Counted from the first letter of the stretch, positions 9,138-18,103 are shown. The stretch is 64,000 nucleotides of DNA from Flavobacterium fluvii (GCF_900129545.1 NZ_FQWB01000001.1:682001-746000), one strand, 5' to 3'. The notes: a model not told the origin generated them from the sequence alone. Numbers and translations are program-made.

Positions 9138-9935
9138 ATGAGGAGAGTCTTAGCAAAAGGAGTATTTGTTTTTTTGGTGTGCTGCGCCAGCTCGCTGACA
9201 CTTGTGTCGTGCAAATCAAAAGCGGTTGCGGTGGAAGCCGCGAAAACCTCGACCCGAATGTCGGCCAATAAAATCATTGAAAACTACTACAACAATAAAA
9301 TCGATTTTTCGACATTATATATAAAATCGGATGTTCAATATTCTGATGACAAACAGACACAGAATGTTAGCGCCGAAATAAAAATCAAAAAAGATGAACA
9401 GATTTTGGTCAGCGTTCGTTTTCTGGGATTCGTGGTCGGCAAAGCATCAATCACGCCAACATCGGTGAGCTATTACGAGAAAGTGAAAGGCACTTATTTT
9501 GAAGGCGATTTCAGTACCTTGAGCCAATGGTTGGGAACGGATTTAGATTTCGATAAAATCCAGAACTTGTTGTTGGGACGCGCGATTGATGACTTGGAAA
9601 AAGGGAAATATACCGAGTCATTGACGGATCAGGTGTATAAATTGGAGGATGAATCGGCGGATGCCTTCAAAAAATCCTTTTATTTAGATGCCAATACCTT
9701 TTTGTTGAACAAACAAGAAATTGCCCAAGCCACCAAAGGTAGAATGATTGCAGTGGACTATTTCAACAAATCTGTTTATAAAGAAGGAACCTTGCCCTTG
9801 AAGGTGTTTATCAACGCCATTCAAGAGAAAGGGAAAAGCCAAATTAACCTTGAATACAACACCGTAACGTTTAATGAAAAACTTTCTTTTCCTTATGTTG
9901 TTCCAGATGATTATAAAAGAATTATAATTAAGTAA
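9138..9935 (+). CDS. DUF4292 lipoprotein
   Basis: Outer-envelope lipoprotein of unknown function. The 265-residue protein has a lipoprotein signal with lipobox LVSC (Cys near residue 26). Its body, with NKIIENYYNNKIDFSTLYIK, SAEIKIKKDEQILVSVRFLG, YYEKVKGTYFEGDF and the C-terminal LEYNTVTFNEKLSFPYVVPD, matches the DUF4292 family, which has a LolA/LolB-like half-barrel look. That fold binds lipid acyl chains, so a role in lipoprotein or lipid trafficking is possible but unproven. It is flanked by the TPR gene (8 bases upstream) and the EnvC-like gene. Confidence 0.85.
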   Translation: MRRVLAKGVFVFLVCCASSLTLVSCKSKAVAVEAAKTSTRMSANKIIENYYNNKIDFSTLYIKSDVQYSDDKQTQNVSAEIKIKKDEQILVSVRFLGFVVGKASITPTSVSYYEKVKGTYFEGDFSTLSQWLGTDLDFDKIQNLLLGRAIDDLEKGKYTESLTDQVYKLEDESADAFKKSFYLDANTFLLNKQEIAQATKGRMIAVDYFNKSVYKEGTLPLKVFINAIQEKGKSQINLEYNTVTFNEKLSFPYVVPDDYKRIIIK

Positions 9936-9958
9936 ATTTGCACAAACTTATTTCGAAT

Positions 9959-11284
9959 ATGCCAAAATTTCTCCTAAGCCTGATATTTATATGCTTGACT
10001 TCGCTATCGTGGAGCCAGGAATCCCAGCAAGAAAAACTAGAAGCCCGTAAAGCCCAAATTCAAAGAGAAATTAGGGAAAACGAAGAGATGTTGAGAACAG
10101 TAAAGAAAAAAGAAAAATCGGCTGTGCACGTGGTTGTCATTCAGGCCAATAAAATAAAACTCAAGGAAAAATTAATTAACACCACCGAAAGGCAAGCGAA
10201 ATTGTTGAGCAATGACATCTATGTCAATCAATTGAAAATCAATAAACTCAAGAGAGAACTTGAAGTGCTAAAGGCAGATTATGCAGAGATGATCGTAAAA
10301 TCATACAAAAGCCGCTCCGAGCAAAGCCGAGCCATGTTTATATTGTCATCGGAGAATTTTCTTCAAGCATACAAACGAGCCCAATACATGAAGCAGTACA
10401 CCAATTACAGGAAAATGCAGGGCGAGGAAATAAAATCAAAATCAGACCAACTGGTTGATTATAATGGAAAACTGGATGTTCAAAAATCGGCCAAACAAAA
10501 ATTGATTGCCGAAAACGAAAAAGAGCGATTGTCATTGTTAAAGGAAAAGAAAGAACAAGAAAAAGTGGTCAAATCCATCAAAAAAGACAAAAATAAAATT
10601 GCCGCCGACATCAAGAAAAAACAACAGGAATCAAAAGCCATCGACAGACAAATCGATAGATTGATTAGAGCAGCGATTGCCGAAGCCAATAGAAAAGCAG
10701 CCTTGGAAGCAGCCATGAAAAAAGCCGAAGCCGAAGCCGAAGCCAGAGCCAAAGCCAATAACACTAAAGTAGATACAAAAGAGGAGATAAAAACACGAGC
10801 CAAGGAGATTGTTTCTGCTGCTCCAGCGGTTTCTTCTTCAAAAATAGTATTAACACCAGAGTTGAAAATTATTGCCGATAATTTCAAAGCTAATAGGGGA
10901 AGATTGCCTTTCCCGGTTGAAAAAGGATTTATTTCGTTAGGCTATGGAAATCAACCGCATCCAGTTTTTCCTTCATTGACAGTTCACAATAGTGGAGTGG
11001 ATATTACTACCGAACAAGGTGCTAGCGCAAGAGCTGTTTTTGATGGAGAAGTTACAGGAGTAATGATTTCGGCTACAGGAAGTAAAGGGGTATTTATTCA
11101 GCATGGGGATTATATTACGGTATATCACAATTTAAGTTCCGTAAGCGTAAGCAAAGGCGACAAAGTAAGTAGAAAACAGACTATAGGTAGAATAAGAACA
11201 ACTGGAGATGGAAAAACGGTAATTAAATTCTTGATTCTACAAAACACAACTTATCAGAATCCAAGCAGCTGGTTGTCAATGTAA
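9959..11284 (+). CDS. EnvC-like murein hydrolase activator (coiled coil plus LytM/M23 domain)
   Basis: Periplasmic protein expected to control or carry out peptidoglycan cleavage at division. From the ATG at 9959 it has 441 residues: a signal peptide ending SLSWSQ, a long charged coiled coil (about 25-290, very rich in K, E and A), and a C-terminal LytM domain (about 310-441) with HNSGVDITTEQG, VFIQHGDYITVYHNL and VSVSKGDKVSRKQTIG. I chose 9959 rather than the in-frame TTG at 9938, because the signal peptide begins there. The metal-ligand pattern looks incomplete (YHNL instead of a clear HxH), so an activator role fits better than an active endopeptidase, though I am not certain. Confidence 0.87.
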   Translation: MPKFLLSLIFICLTSLSWSQESQQEKLEARKAQIQREIRENEEMLRTVKKKEKSAVHVVVIQANKIKLKEKLINTTERQAKLLSNDIYVNQLKINKLKRELEVLKADYAEMIVKSYKSRSEQSRAMFILSSENFLQAYKRAQYMKQYTNYRKMQGEEIKSKSDQLVDYNGKLDVQKSAKQKLIAENEKERLSLLKEKKEQEKVVKSIKKDKNKIAADIKKKQQESKAIDRQIDRLIRAAIAEANRKAALEAAMKKAEAEAEARAKANNTKVDTKEEIKTRAKEIVSAAPAVSSSKIVLTPELKIIADNFKANRGRLPFPVEKGFISLGYGNQPHPVFPSLTVHNSGVDITTEQGASARAVFDGEVTGVMISATGSKGVFIQHGDYITVYHNLSSVSVSKGDKVSRKQTIGRIRTTGDGKTVIKFLILQNTTYQNPSSWLSM

Positions 11285-11307
11285 AAATTGAATTTATTCC
11301 AAATAAC

Positions 11308-11340
11308 AAACCCGACAGTTTTTATAAGCTGTCGGGTTTT
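11308..11340. terminator. Bidirectional terminator between the EnvC-like and transglutaminase genes
   Basis: AAACCCGACAG (11308-11318) pairs with CTGTCGGGTTT (11329-11339) around a T-rich 10-base loop, with a T-run after it on the plus strand. It lies between convergent genes. Confidence 0.9.
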
Positions 11341-11358
11341 ATATTAATGGAAGTTTCT

Positions 11359-12339
11359 TTATTGCTGTTGCTGTTCTTGCTGCTTCTGTTGTTGTTGCAG
11401 CTTAACCTGATTTTGTTCCAGATAATCCAGTTGTGTTTGATCTTCCACCGACATTTTCTGGAGCTGTACGTTATTGATTTCTTCAAATTGTCTTCCGTCT
11501 TCGTAACCAATAGATACGGAAACTGAAAGTGTTTGTTTGGCAAATCCCTTGAAAGTTCCTTTTACAAGCGTGCAATCGTAGAAATTTCTTCCTACGGAAA
11601 GCTTGACATGATTGTCCATTGTCCAGATATTGTTGGTTGGGTCTAATCCGAGCCAGCCTTGTGTTGGAGTATAAATTTCTACCCAGGCATGGGTGGCACC
11701 TTCTCCTCTAAGACCACTTTCATTGGGACAAACATAGCCACTCACGTATCTGGAAGGAATTCCAGCAGTGCGTAAAAACTGTAACAACACATGGGCAAAG
11801 TCTTGGCAAACTCCCTTTTTGAGTTCCAATATCTCGTCAAGAGTGGTTTGTATGTTGGTAATCCCTTTGGTATAGGTGAAATTTTTGTATATGTATTCAT
11901 TGCATTCTTGGGCAATGGCTATGATGGATTTATCGGGCAGGTTTATTTTTTTTAAAACAAGGTTTATTTGTTTTTGCTTATCGATGGTTTCGGGATAGCA
12001 CAAACGTTGCAATAAAATGCTTTTTTCTTTTTCAATGTCCAAATCCTGCACTGTGGTAGTGTCTATTTCGGGAATTTTGAGCGAATGATTGACGCGTACC
12101 AACATTCGTGATTCTAGGATCATTTCGGTATGGGATTCCAAATTATTGAAATTTCCCACCCTGTTGCCATAATAATCGTGTGAAATTTCCACATTGGGAT
12201 TGTTGCTTATTAAAATTTGGTGCTGCAGTACGTCTTGATTGTCAAAGTTATGCGGAAACAATCGTATCTCGTTGATACTTTCTTTAATGGGCCAAGAGTA
12301 TTGGTACTTTGTGATGTGAACTATTTTGAAAACGGCCAT
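11359..12339 (-). CDS. Transglutaminase-like cysteine protein of the ATP-grasp/alpha-E cluster
   Basis: A papain-fold transglutaminase-like protein, 326 residues, with no signal peptide. The N-terminal half is the beta-sandwich found before bacterial transglutaminase domains (KIVHITKYQYSWPIKESINEIRL). The core (about 165-245) shows the catalytic triad: Cys in GVCQDFAHVLL, His in GATHAWVEIY and Asp in WLGLDPTNN. The C-terminus ends in a glutamine-rich tail. It is the last gene of a three-gene unit, 4 bases after the alpha-E gene. Comparative work has proposed that such clusters make and process a peptide or amide-linked product; the actual substrate is unknown. Confidence 0.88.
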   Translation of the reverse strand: MAVFKIVHITKYQYSWPIKESINEIRLFPHNFDNQDVLQHQILISNNPNVEISHDYYGNRVGNFNNLESHTEMILESRMLVRVNHSLKIPEIDTTTVQDLDIEKEKSILLQRLCYPETIDKQKQINLVLKKINLPDKSIIAIAQECNEYIYKNFTYTKGITNIQTTLDEILELKKGVCQDFAHVLLQFLRTAGIPSRYVSGYVCPNESGLRGEGATHAWVEIYTPTQGWLGLDPTNNIWTMDNHVKLSVGRNFYDCTLVKGTFKGFAKQTLSVSVSIGYEDGRQFEEINNVQLQKMSVEDQTQLDYLEQNQVKLQQQQKQQEQQQQ

Positions 12340-12343
12340 GTTT

Positions 12344-13297
12344 TTAGGTATAGGAGAAGAATAATTTAGAGAAATCGGTCGAAAATTGTATCATTTGTTT
12401 CTTGGTTTCTTCCAAAACGTCTTCTAGTTGTTTGTTGGTAAGGTTGTAATAATCTGTAAACTCAATCAAGCTTTTCATTCTTCCGAATTGATTTTGCAAG
12501 GTTCTGGCTTCACTTGAATTGTTGTCCATAATTAGGTAGTTTAAATAATTGTCTATGTACTCCAATATGCATATCACCGAATGAGAAAAATCCCTGTTGA
12601 AAATCACGTGTTGCACCACTTTGCGATTGTGGGAAATATTGCTGTAACTTTTCAAGTATTGTTCATAGCCAGATAGCGACAACAATAATCTTCTCCAGTA
12701 CAATAAATCTTCTTCGCCATCAAGATTGTAATGAATGGGTTTGTAATAAGCCTGTGTCATCGAAATGGTTTGCAAACAACGTTCTATATGTTTGCCAATA
12801 CTGGAAAAACACCATCCCATCCCTCTTGGCATCGTAACGTGCAAGATGCCGTTGTACAGCAAAAGGTCTTCTTTGAGTTCGGTAATAATGCTTAGTGCTT
12901 CATGGGTTTCTAATTTTTTGGACAAATCAGGAGCATTCATGAAATGATACATCGAGTTGATGTGTTCCCAAAGTTCTTTGGTTATTTTGTCTTGGGAACC
13001 TCTTGCATTTTCGCGAGCTTTAATGACGAGGTTTTTAATGGAATTGCTGTTTTGATTGTCGCAAATGATGTATTTCAAAACGAAATTTGTGTCGTATTGA
13101 GACTGCACTATTTGATTTTTGGACAAATCCGTGTAATAGTCCAATAAGGGTTTGTATCCTAGGGAATCATTCATTTCTTTATCAAAAGACAAGATATAGA
13201 ATGTGTTTAGCGTGAGCAGCATTCCATCCGCTCTTTCCATATATCTGTTGAGCCAGAACATCCCGTCTGCAACTCGGCTGAGCATGTTTGTTTTCAT
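12344..13297 (-). CDS. Alpha-E domain protein
   Basis: All-helical cytoplasmic protein of the alpha-E family, 317 residues, beginning with the family pattern MLSRVADGMFWLNRYMERADG. Catalytic function is not established. It lies between the circularly permuted ATP-grasp gene (40 bases upstream) and the transglutaminase-like gene (4 bases downstream), its normal partners. Such trios are widespread in bacteria, and the alpha-E protein is thought to work with the ATP-grasp protein as a helper or second enzyme. Nothing unusual in length or sequence. Confidence 0.9.
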   Translation of the reverse strand: MKTNMLSRVADGMFWLNRYMERADGMLLTLNTFYILSFDKEMNDSLGYKPLLDYYTDLSKNQIVQSQYDTNFVLKYIICDNQNSNSIKNLVIKARENARGSQDKITKELWEHINSMYHFMNAPDLSKKLETHEALSIITELKEDLLLYNGILHVTMPRGMGWCFSSIGKHIERCLQTISMTQAYYKPIHYNLDGEEDLLYWRRLLLSLSGYEQYLKSYSNISHNRKVVQHVIFNRDFSHSVICILEYIDNYLNYLIMDNNSSEARTLQNQFGRMKSLIEFTDYYNLTNKQLEDVLEETKKQMIQFSTDFSKLFFSYT

Positions 13298-13337
13298 CTT
13301 ATAGTTGTTTTAGTATAAAGGAAAAGAACCTTTTAAT

Positions 13338-14783
13338 TTATTCAATGATCCAAGTGTCTTTGCTCCCGCCTCCTTGGGAAGAATTGACCACCAAAGAACC
13401 TTCCGTCAATGCCACTCGTGTCAATCCACCGGGAACAATTTCCACGCCGTTGGGACCAAACAAGGCATAAGGTCTTAAGTCCACGTGGCGCAGTTTTAAC
13501 TCGCCGTCAATCAGGCAAGGCACGGTGCTGAGTTGAATAATGGGTTGGGCTATGAAATTTCGAGGATTGGCCAAAATCGCAATTTTTCCTTTTTCGAGTT
13601 CTTCGTCGGTAGCTTTGTTGCCCATAATCATTCCGTATCCACCACTTTGATTGGTTTCCTTGATAACCATGTTGCCTATGTCGGCAAATACCAGTTCGCG
13701 TTCTTCTTTATTTTCCATTTGGTAAGTAGGAACGTTTTTGAGTATGGGCTCTTCGTTGAGATAAAATTTTATCATGTCGGGAACATAGGCATACACTGCT
13801 TTATCATCGGCAACACCATTTCCAACAGCATTGACCAAGGCAACATTACCTTGTTTATAAGCGCTTATAAGGCCGGGAACTCCCAAGGTGCTTTCGGGTT
13901 TAAAAACTAATGGATCCAGATAATCATCATCCAAACGTCTGTATATCACGTCCACTTGTTGCAAACCAGAAGTGGTTTTCATGTACACCCTGTTGTTGTT
14001 GACAACCAAATCACGTCCTTCTACCAGTGGAATTCCCATTTGCCTTGCCAAAAACGTGTGTTCATAATAAGCAGAATTATAAATACCCGGCGTGAGCAAA
14101 ACCACATTTGGATTTGAAATGTTTCTTGGCGACATCGAAATAAGGATGTTGTGCAAAATCATGGGATATTTCCCCACCATGCTCACGTGATTGGACGAAA
14201 GCATTTCGGGAAAAATTCGTTTCGTGATTTCTCGATTTTCCAGCATATAACTCACGCCACTCGGACATCTAAGATTGTCTTCCAATACATAAAATTCTCC
14301 TTTTGCACCTCGTATCAAATCAATTCCGGCAATATGGATGTGGATGTTATGGGGTAATTTCACGCCATGCACTTCCTGGAGATAATGCGGGCAAGATGCT
14401 ACCAAAGCAGCAGGAATCAACCCTTCTTTTATGATAAGTTGCTCGTTGTAGACGTCTTCCAAGAACAGGTTGAGTGCTTTTAGCCTTTGTTTTATTCCTG
14501 ATTCTACCTCATGCCATTCTTTTTGGGTAATAATTCTCGGGATGATGTCAAACGGAAAAATCCTTTCGATTCCTTGATTGTCATCGCTGTAAACCGTAAA
14601 AGTGATACCCTGATTCATGAAGAAATCAGCGGCTTGTTTTTGCTTTTGAGTTAAACTCTCGGGATTAAGGTTTTGGATGGTTTGCAACACTTTGGAGTAA
14701 GGAGTTCGAACTCCTTTGCTAGAATACATTTCATCCCAACCATTCGGGTTTAATTTAGGTATCGACTTCACCATAACTTTCAT
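13338..14783 (-). CDS. Circularly permuted ATP-grasp protein
   Basis: Predicted ATP-dependent carboxylate-amine ligase, 481 residues, cytoplasmic. Segments typical of the CP_ATPgrasp families are visible: DEMYSSKGVRTPYSKV at the N-terminus, FLEDVYNEQLIIKEGLIP, FYVLEDNLRCPSGVSYMLENR (metal and ATP binding), and VALVNAVGNGVADDKAVYAYV, NQSGGYGMIMGNKAT towards the C-terminus. It is the first gene of the ATP-grasp / alpha-E / transglutaminase unit. Together they suggest formation of a small peptide-like product, but no product is known for this set. A promoter-like TAAATTTG lies about 55 bases upstream. Confidence 0.9.
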   Translation of the reverse strand: MKVMVKSIPKLNPNGWDEMYSSKGVRTPYSKVLQTIQNLNPESLTQKQKQAADFFMNQGITFTVYSDDNQGIERIFPFDIIPRIITQKEWHEVESGIKQRLKALNLFLEDVYNEQLIIKEGLIPAALVASCPHYLQEVHGVKLPHNIHIHIAGIDLIRGAKGEFYVLEDNLRCPSGVSYMLENREITKRIFPEMLSSNHVSMVGKYPMILHNILISMSPRNISNPNVVLLTPGIYNSAYYEHTFLARQMGIPLVEGRDLVVNNNRVYMKTTSGLQQVDVIYRRLDDDYLDPLVFKPESTLGVPGLISAYKQGNVALVNAVGNGVADDKAVYAYVPDMIKFYLNEEPILKNVPTYQMENKEERELVFADIGNMVIKETNQSGGYGMIMGNKATDEELEKGKIAILANPRNFIAQPIIQLSTVPCLIDGELKLRHVDLRPYALFGPNGVEIVPGGLTRVALTEGSLVVNSSQGGGSKDTWIIE

Positions 14784-14837
14784 TGTTAAATAGTAATTTT
14801 TTTTACTGTTTTTGCTGTAAAAAACACTGATTTAAGA

Positions 14838-14845
14838 CAAATTTA
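14838..14845 (-). promoter_or_regulatory. Candidate -7 box TAAATTTG for the ATP-grasp operon
   Basis: On the minus strand this is an exact TAnnTTTG match, 55 bases upstream of the ATG at 14783. A matching -33 TTG is not clear. Confidence 0.45.
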
Positions 14846-15133
14846 TTGTTTTATTTTTGCTGTAATGTCTTTTTTGTTGAATATTTGACAACTTATGCCA
14901 TATTCGTTGTTATGACAGTTATTTTTGACGATTTTATTTTTTTTTAATCTCGTTTTTTCAATTCTGCAATTCTAAAAAGACTAAAAACAACAAATAACCC
15001 ATTTTTTAATAGGGGTATGTGTGAAAAAACAAGAAATTGGTATAAATATAGGCTCTTTTTTGCGAGGGGTGTTGTTAAAACATTTGTTTTTGTTGAACAG
15101 TATATTTTTTGAAGGAAACGAGGCAGATGGTCA

Positions 15134-15166
15134 TAAAAAAAAAGACCATCATTTGAAGGTCTTTTT
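15134..15166 (-). terminator. Terminator downstream of tRNA-Arg
   Basis: On the minus strand AAAAAGACC pairs with GGTCTTTTT and is followed by a run of T (the A-run at 15134-15143 on the plus strand). It starts 7 bases after the tRNA 3' end. Confidence 0.85.
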
Positions 15167-15172
15167 AAATTG

Positions 15173-15244
15173 TAGCCCCGCCGAGAATCGAACTCGGATC
15201 AAAAGTTTAGGAAACTCCCATTCTATCCGTTGAACTACGGGGCT
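15173..15244 (-). tRNA. tRNA-Arg (anticodon CCU)
   Basis: Cloverleaf of 72 bases on the minus strand: acceptor stem AGCCCCG/CGGGGCT with discriminator A, D-stem GTTC/GAAT, anticodon stem GGAGT/ACTTT with loop TTCCTAA (anticodon CCT), and T-arm CCGAG-TTCGATT-CTCGG. No CCA is encoded. It reads AGG codons. Two TAnnTTTG-like words on the minus strand at 15317-15333 could be its promoter. Confidence 0.95.
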
Positions 15245-15546
15245 AAAAAACAATAATTCTAATTTATGCCCTTTTTTTGGGCTTTATGCAATGCAGCTTG
15301 CTTTGGTTTTGGCTCACAAATGTATCAAATTTATTCGAATCGAATACTCTAAAAAGAATGATTTGACTCGATTTTAAACACTGATTTTGGAAATTTTAAA
15401 GTCCAAAAACACTGCTGAAAGTCATTGATGTCTACACCGGGTAAAAGATAGTATTCGATTATAATTTGACAGTTTAGTATCTTTTTAAGATTATTAATAT
15501 TTTATATTTACAAGATTAATATAATCTCAATTTAAGACCATAAAAT
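15245..15546. other. Intergenic region between tRNA-Arg and the deacetylase operon
   Basis: About 300 AT-rich bases between divergent units. Minus-strand words TACATTTG (15317-15324) and TAAATTTG (15326-15333) fit a -7 box for the tRNA. The plus-strand promoter of the deacetylase genes is expected near 15450-15540, but I see only a weak ATAATTTG-like match there. No open frame of interest. Confidence 0.45.
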
Positions 15547-16644
15547 ATGATTTTTAGAAAAATTCAGCTTGTAATTTTATTGATTTCCTTTACATTAGTC
15601 TCCCTTGCCCAAAAAAAAGAGGAGGCGCAATTGTTTTTTCAATATCAGGGAAGAGTGGAAAAAATGCAAGATCATAAAGCCATATTAATTGGTGCTGCTT
15701 CTTCGGTTTCGTTTGATTTCAAGGGAAATTCCTGTTCCATATCCTTGCAAAGTCTGGTGGATCACCAAAATTATGTTTCCTTGGAGTTGGATGGAAAATA
15801 CATTGGAAGAATCCGAATCGAAAAGGGGGAAATAAAATCCTTTCCAGTTGTGGTTTCCGAAAAGAAGGACACGCATCATCTCGCCATTTATAAAGCTACC
15901 GAAGCGGCCAATGGAGGAGTTTTATTTGCTGGAACTACAGCCAAATTGATAGAGAGTCCAACACCTAAATCCAAAAAGAAAATCGAACTCATAGGCGATT
16001 CCATCACTAGCGGTTTTGGAAATGATGCCACAACAATTCCTTGCGGCAGTGGAGAATGGTATGATCAACACAATGCCTATTGGGCTTATGGCCCGGTACT
16101 TTCCAGGGCTTTGGACATCGATTATGTATTGAGCTCGGTGTCCGGTTACGGAATGTATCGCAACTGGAATGACGAGCATCTTGAGGAACCCATTATCCCA
16201 GATGTTTATGAAAATTTATATCTCGATAAAGACAGTTCAAAACCCTATGATTTTAAATTCCAACCCGATTTAGTGAGCATTTGTCTGGGAACAAACGACC
16301 TTTCGGAAGGTGATGGCAAAAAACCGAGATTGCCGTTCAACGAAGAAAAATACGTTTCAAATTACATTGATTTCATCAAAACCGTATACAAACACGCTCC
16401 CAATACTCGAATTGTTTTGCTCAACAGCCCAATGGTTTCTGGAGATCGAAATGTGACTATGGTAAATTGTTTGAAAAAAGTCATTAAAGCTTTCGAAAAT
16501 GACAAAGTTCACAAACCAATTGCCTTGTTTGAATTCCAATCAATGGTACCCAAAGGTTGTGGCTATCATCCCGATATTGCCGATGATAAAGTAATGGCAG
16601 ACCAATTAATTCCATATTTTAAACAACTATTAAATGAAAAATAA
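15547..16644 (+). CDS. CE2-type carbohydrate deacetylase (SGNH hydrolase)
   Basis: Removes O-acetyl groups from polysaccharide; in this context probably from acetylated (gluco)mannan. The 365-residue product has a signal peptide ending VSLAQ, an N-terminal jelly-roll domain (about 25-135) and an SGNH domain (about 140-365): block I GDSITSGFGND with the nucleophile Ser, the Gly block in SSVSGYGMYRNW, block III LGTNDLS, and a C-terminal YHPD with the catalytic His. This two-domain order is that of carbohydrate esterase family 2. It overlaps the next gene, a second esterase, by 11 bases, so they are translationally linked. Confidence 0.88.
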   Translation: MIFRKIQLVILLISFTLVSLAQKKEEAQLFFQYQGRVEKMQDHKAILIGAASSVSFDFKGNSCSISLQSLVDHQNYVSLELDGKYIGRIRIEKGEIKSFPVVVSEKKDTHHLAIYKATEAANGGVLFAGTTAKLIESPTPKSKKKIELIGDSITSGFGNDATTIPCGSGEWYDQHNAYWAYGPVLSRALDIDYVLSSVSGYGMYRNWNDEHLEEPIIPDVYENLYLDKDSSKPYDFKFQPDLVSICLGTNDLSEGDGKKPRLPFNEEKYVSNYIDFIKTVYKHAPNTRIVLLNSPMVSGDRNVTMVNCLKKVIKAFENDKVHKPIALFEFQSMVPKGCGYHPDIADDKVMADQLIPYFKQLLNEK

Positions 16645-18013
16645 TATAATCGCATTTGTTGTTTTCCTTACATTTTATAATACGGCTTTCGCCAATGTTA
16701 CGCTGCCGAATGTGTTTTCTGACAACATGGTTTTGCAACGCAACACCGAAGTCACTATTTGGGGTTGGGCGAATTCACAGGAAGAAGTGGTGATTACGCC
16801 AAGTTGGAACAATCAAACCTATAAAATCAATGCCAGCAATCAGGCCAAATGGGAGATCAATATTCCCACTCCAAAAGAAGGTGGGCCATTTACTATTTCA
16901 ATAAAAGGCTACAACGAAATTGTCTTGAAAAACATCTTGATTGGCGAAGTCTGGATTTGTTCCGGTCAATCCAATATGGAAATGAACGCCAGTTGGGGAA
17001 TTGAAAACGGCGATGAAGTCGTAAAAAATGCCACAAATCCCAACATTCGATTTTTCACCGTTCCAAAATTGACGGCTACAACTCCCCAAAACAATCTTTC
17101 TGGAAACTGGACAGAATGCACACCCGAAACAATGAAATATTTCAGTGCCGTGGGTTATTTTTTTGCTAAACGTTTGCAGGAAGATTTAAAAAACGTGCCC
17201 ATTGGTTTGATTTCTTCCAATTGGGGAGGAACACCTGCCGAGATTTGGATGCCGGAAGAAGTGATTCAAAACGATGCCGTTTTATTGGAAGCTGCCAAAA
17301 CCAGAAAAGAAGAAAGATATGGCCCCAACCAACCGGGACGCGCTTTCAATGCGATGATTTATCCTTTGACGGGATTCAAAATTGCGGGCGTGATTTGGTA
17401 CCAAGGTGAAAGCAATGTGGGTTCAACGGTTTACGACAAAACTTTTTCTGCACTAATCACCTCTTGGAGAAAATTGTGGAAATCCGATTTCCCTTTTTAT
17501 TATGCGCAGATTGCACCTTTCAATTATGGTGAAAATCATTTTGGTGGCGCCATCATCCGCGATGCCCAACGAAAAGTGTTGCAAGAAGTTCCCAATACCG
17601 GAATGGCAATCACCAGCGACATTTCGCCTGTTGACGACATTCATCCAAAAGACAAGAAATCGGTGGGAACGCGTTTGGCGAACTTGGCTTTGGCCAATAC
17701 CTATAAAACCAATACTGCATTGGTAAACGGGCCACTTTACAAAGGAATTAAAATCGAAAAAAACAAAGTCGTGGTTGCCTTCGATTTTGCCGATGGATTG
17801 CATTTTTCGAATCCTAAATTCAATCAATTTGAAATTGCAGGCGCAGACGGCATTTTTTATGAAGCTGCGGCAATTCTCAAAAACAATACCGTGGTTTTAC
17901 AATCGGATAAAGTGAAAAACCCCGTAAAAGTGCGTTTTGCTTGGAAAAACAACGCCCAATCCCAACTTTTTAATAAAGCTGATTTGCCCGCTTCGTCTTT
18001 TATTAGCGAATAA
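16634..18013 (+). CDS. Sialate O-acetylesterase-type (SASA) deacetylase
   Basis: Second acetyl esterase of the locus, 459 residues with a signal peptide ending TAFANV. The family pattern is clear: LPNVFSDNMVLQRNTEVTIWG, then GEVWICSGQSNMEM with the nucleophile Ser, IGLISSNWGGTPAEIW, GVIWYQGESNVG, and a late DDIHPKDK that supplies Asp and His. SASA proteins in Bacteroidota loci deacetylate hemicelluloses more often than sialic acid, and no sialic acid genes are present here. It overlaps the CE2 gene and is followed by GH3 after two palindromic hairpins. Confidence 0.87.
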   Translation: MKNNIIAFVVFLTFYNTAFANVTLPNVFSDNMVLQRNTEVTIWGWANSQEEVVITPSWNNQTYKINASNQAKWEINIPTPKEGGPFTISIKGYNEIVLKNILIGEVWICSGQSNMEMNASWGIENGDEVVKNATNPNIRFFTVPKLTATTPQNNLSGNWTECTPETMKYFSAVGYFFAKRLQEDLKNVPIGLISSNWGGTPAEIWMPEEVIQNDAVLLEAAKTRKEERYGPNQPGRAFNAMIYPLTGFKIAGVIWYQGESNVGSTVYDKTFSALITSWRKLWKSDFPFYYAQIAPFNYGENHFGGAIIRDAQRKVLQEVPNTGMAITSDISPVDDIHPKDKKSVGTRLANLALANTYKTNTALVNGPLYKGIKIEKNKVVVAFDFADGLHFSNPKFNQFEIAGADGIFYEAAAILKNNTVVLQSDKVKNPVKVRFAWKNNAQSQLFNKADLPASSFISE

Positions 18014-18023
18014 TTTTAGTCGT

Positions 18024-18052
18024 CCTGCAAGGTTTTTTTTGAACCTTGTAGG
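18024..18052. repeat. CCTGCAAGG-type palindrome, copy 1
   Basis: CCTGCAAGGTT (18024-18034) pairs with AACCTTGTAGG (18042-18052), one G-T pair, loop of seven bases. It lies just after the SASA stop. With the second copy at 18078-18103 it forms a tandem of related hairpins. I recognise this CCTGCAAGG...CCTTGCAGG motif as a dispersed repeat in flavobacterial genomes (recollection, not searched). Confidence 0.8.
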
Positions 18053-18077
18053 TTTAATAATTTACATAACAAAAACA

Positions 18078-18103
18078 CCTGCAAGTTTTTAAAACCTTGC
18101 AGG
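18078..18103. repeat. CCTGCAAGG-type palindrome, copy 2
   Basis: CCTGCAAG (18078-18085) pairs with CTTGCAGG (18096-18103); the stem continues as TTT/AAA after one mismatch. It ends 16 bases before the GH3 start, so in a read-through transcript it would fold just before the start codon. Confidence 0.8.

Larger units (their letters stand above)
14784..15172. other. Intergenic region upstream of the ATP-grasp operon
   Basis: About 390 AT-rich bases. They contain the candidate promoter of the minus-strand operon (14838-14845) and the tRNA terminator (15134-15166). A short open frame around 15021-15233 runs through the tRNA and terminator and is not credible as a gene. Nothing else seen. Confidence 0.6.

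Noticed and set aside
15021..15233. Small plus-strand ORF over the tRNA
   Set aside because: It runs through the tRNA terminator and the tRNA itself on the opposite strand and has no protein-like features.
16634..18013. Sialic acid use, from the SASA esterase name
   Set aside because: No sialidase with a clear active site, no NanA/NanE/NanK and no sialic acid carrier are near; the mannan context explains the esterase better.
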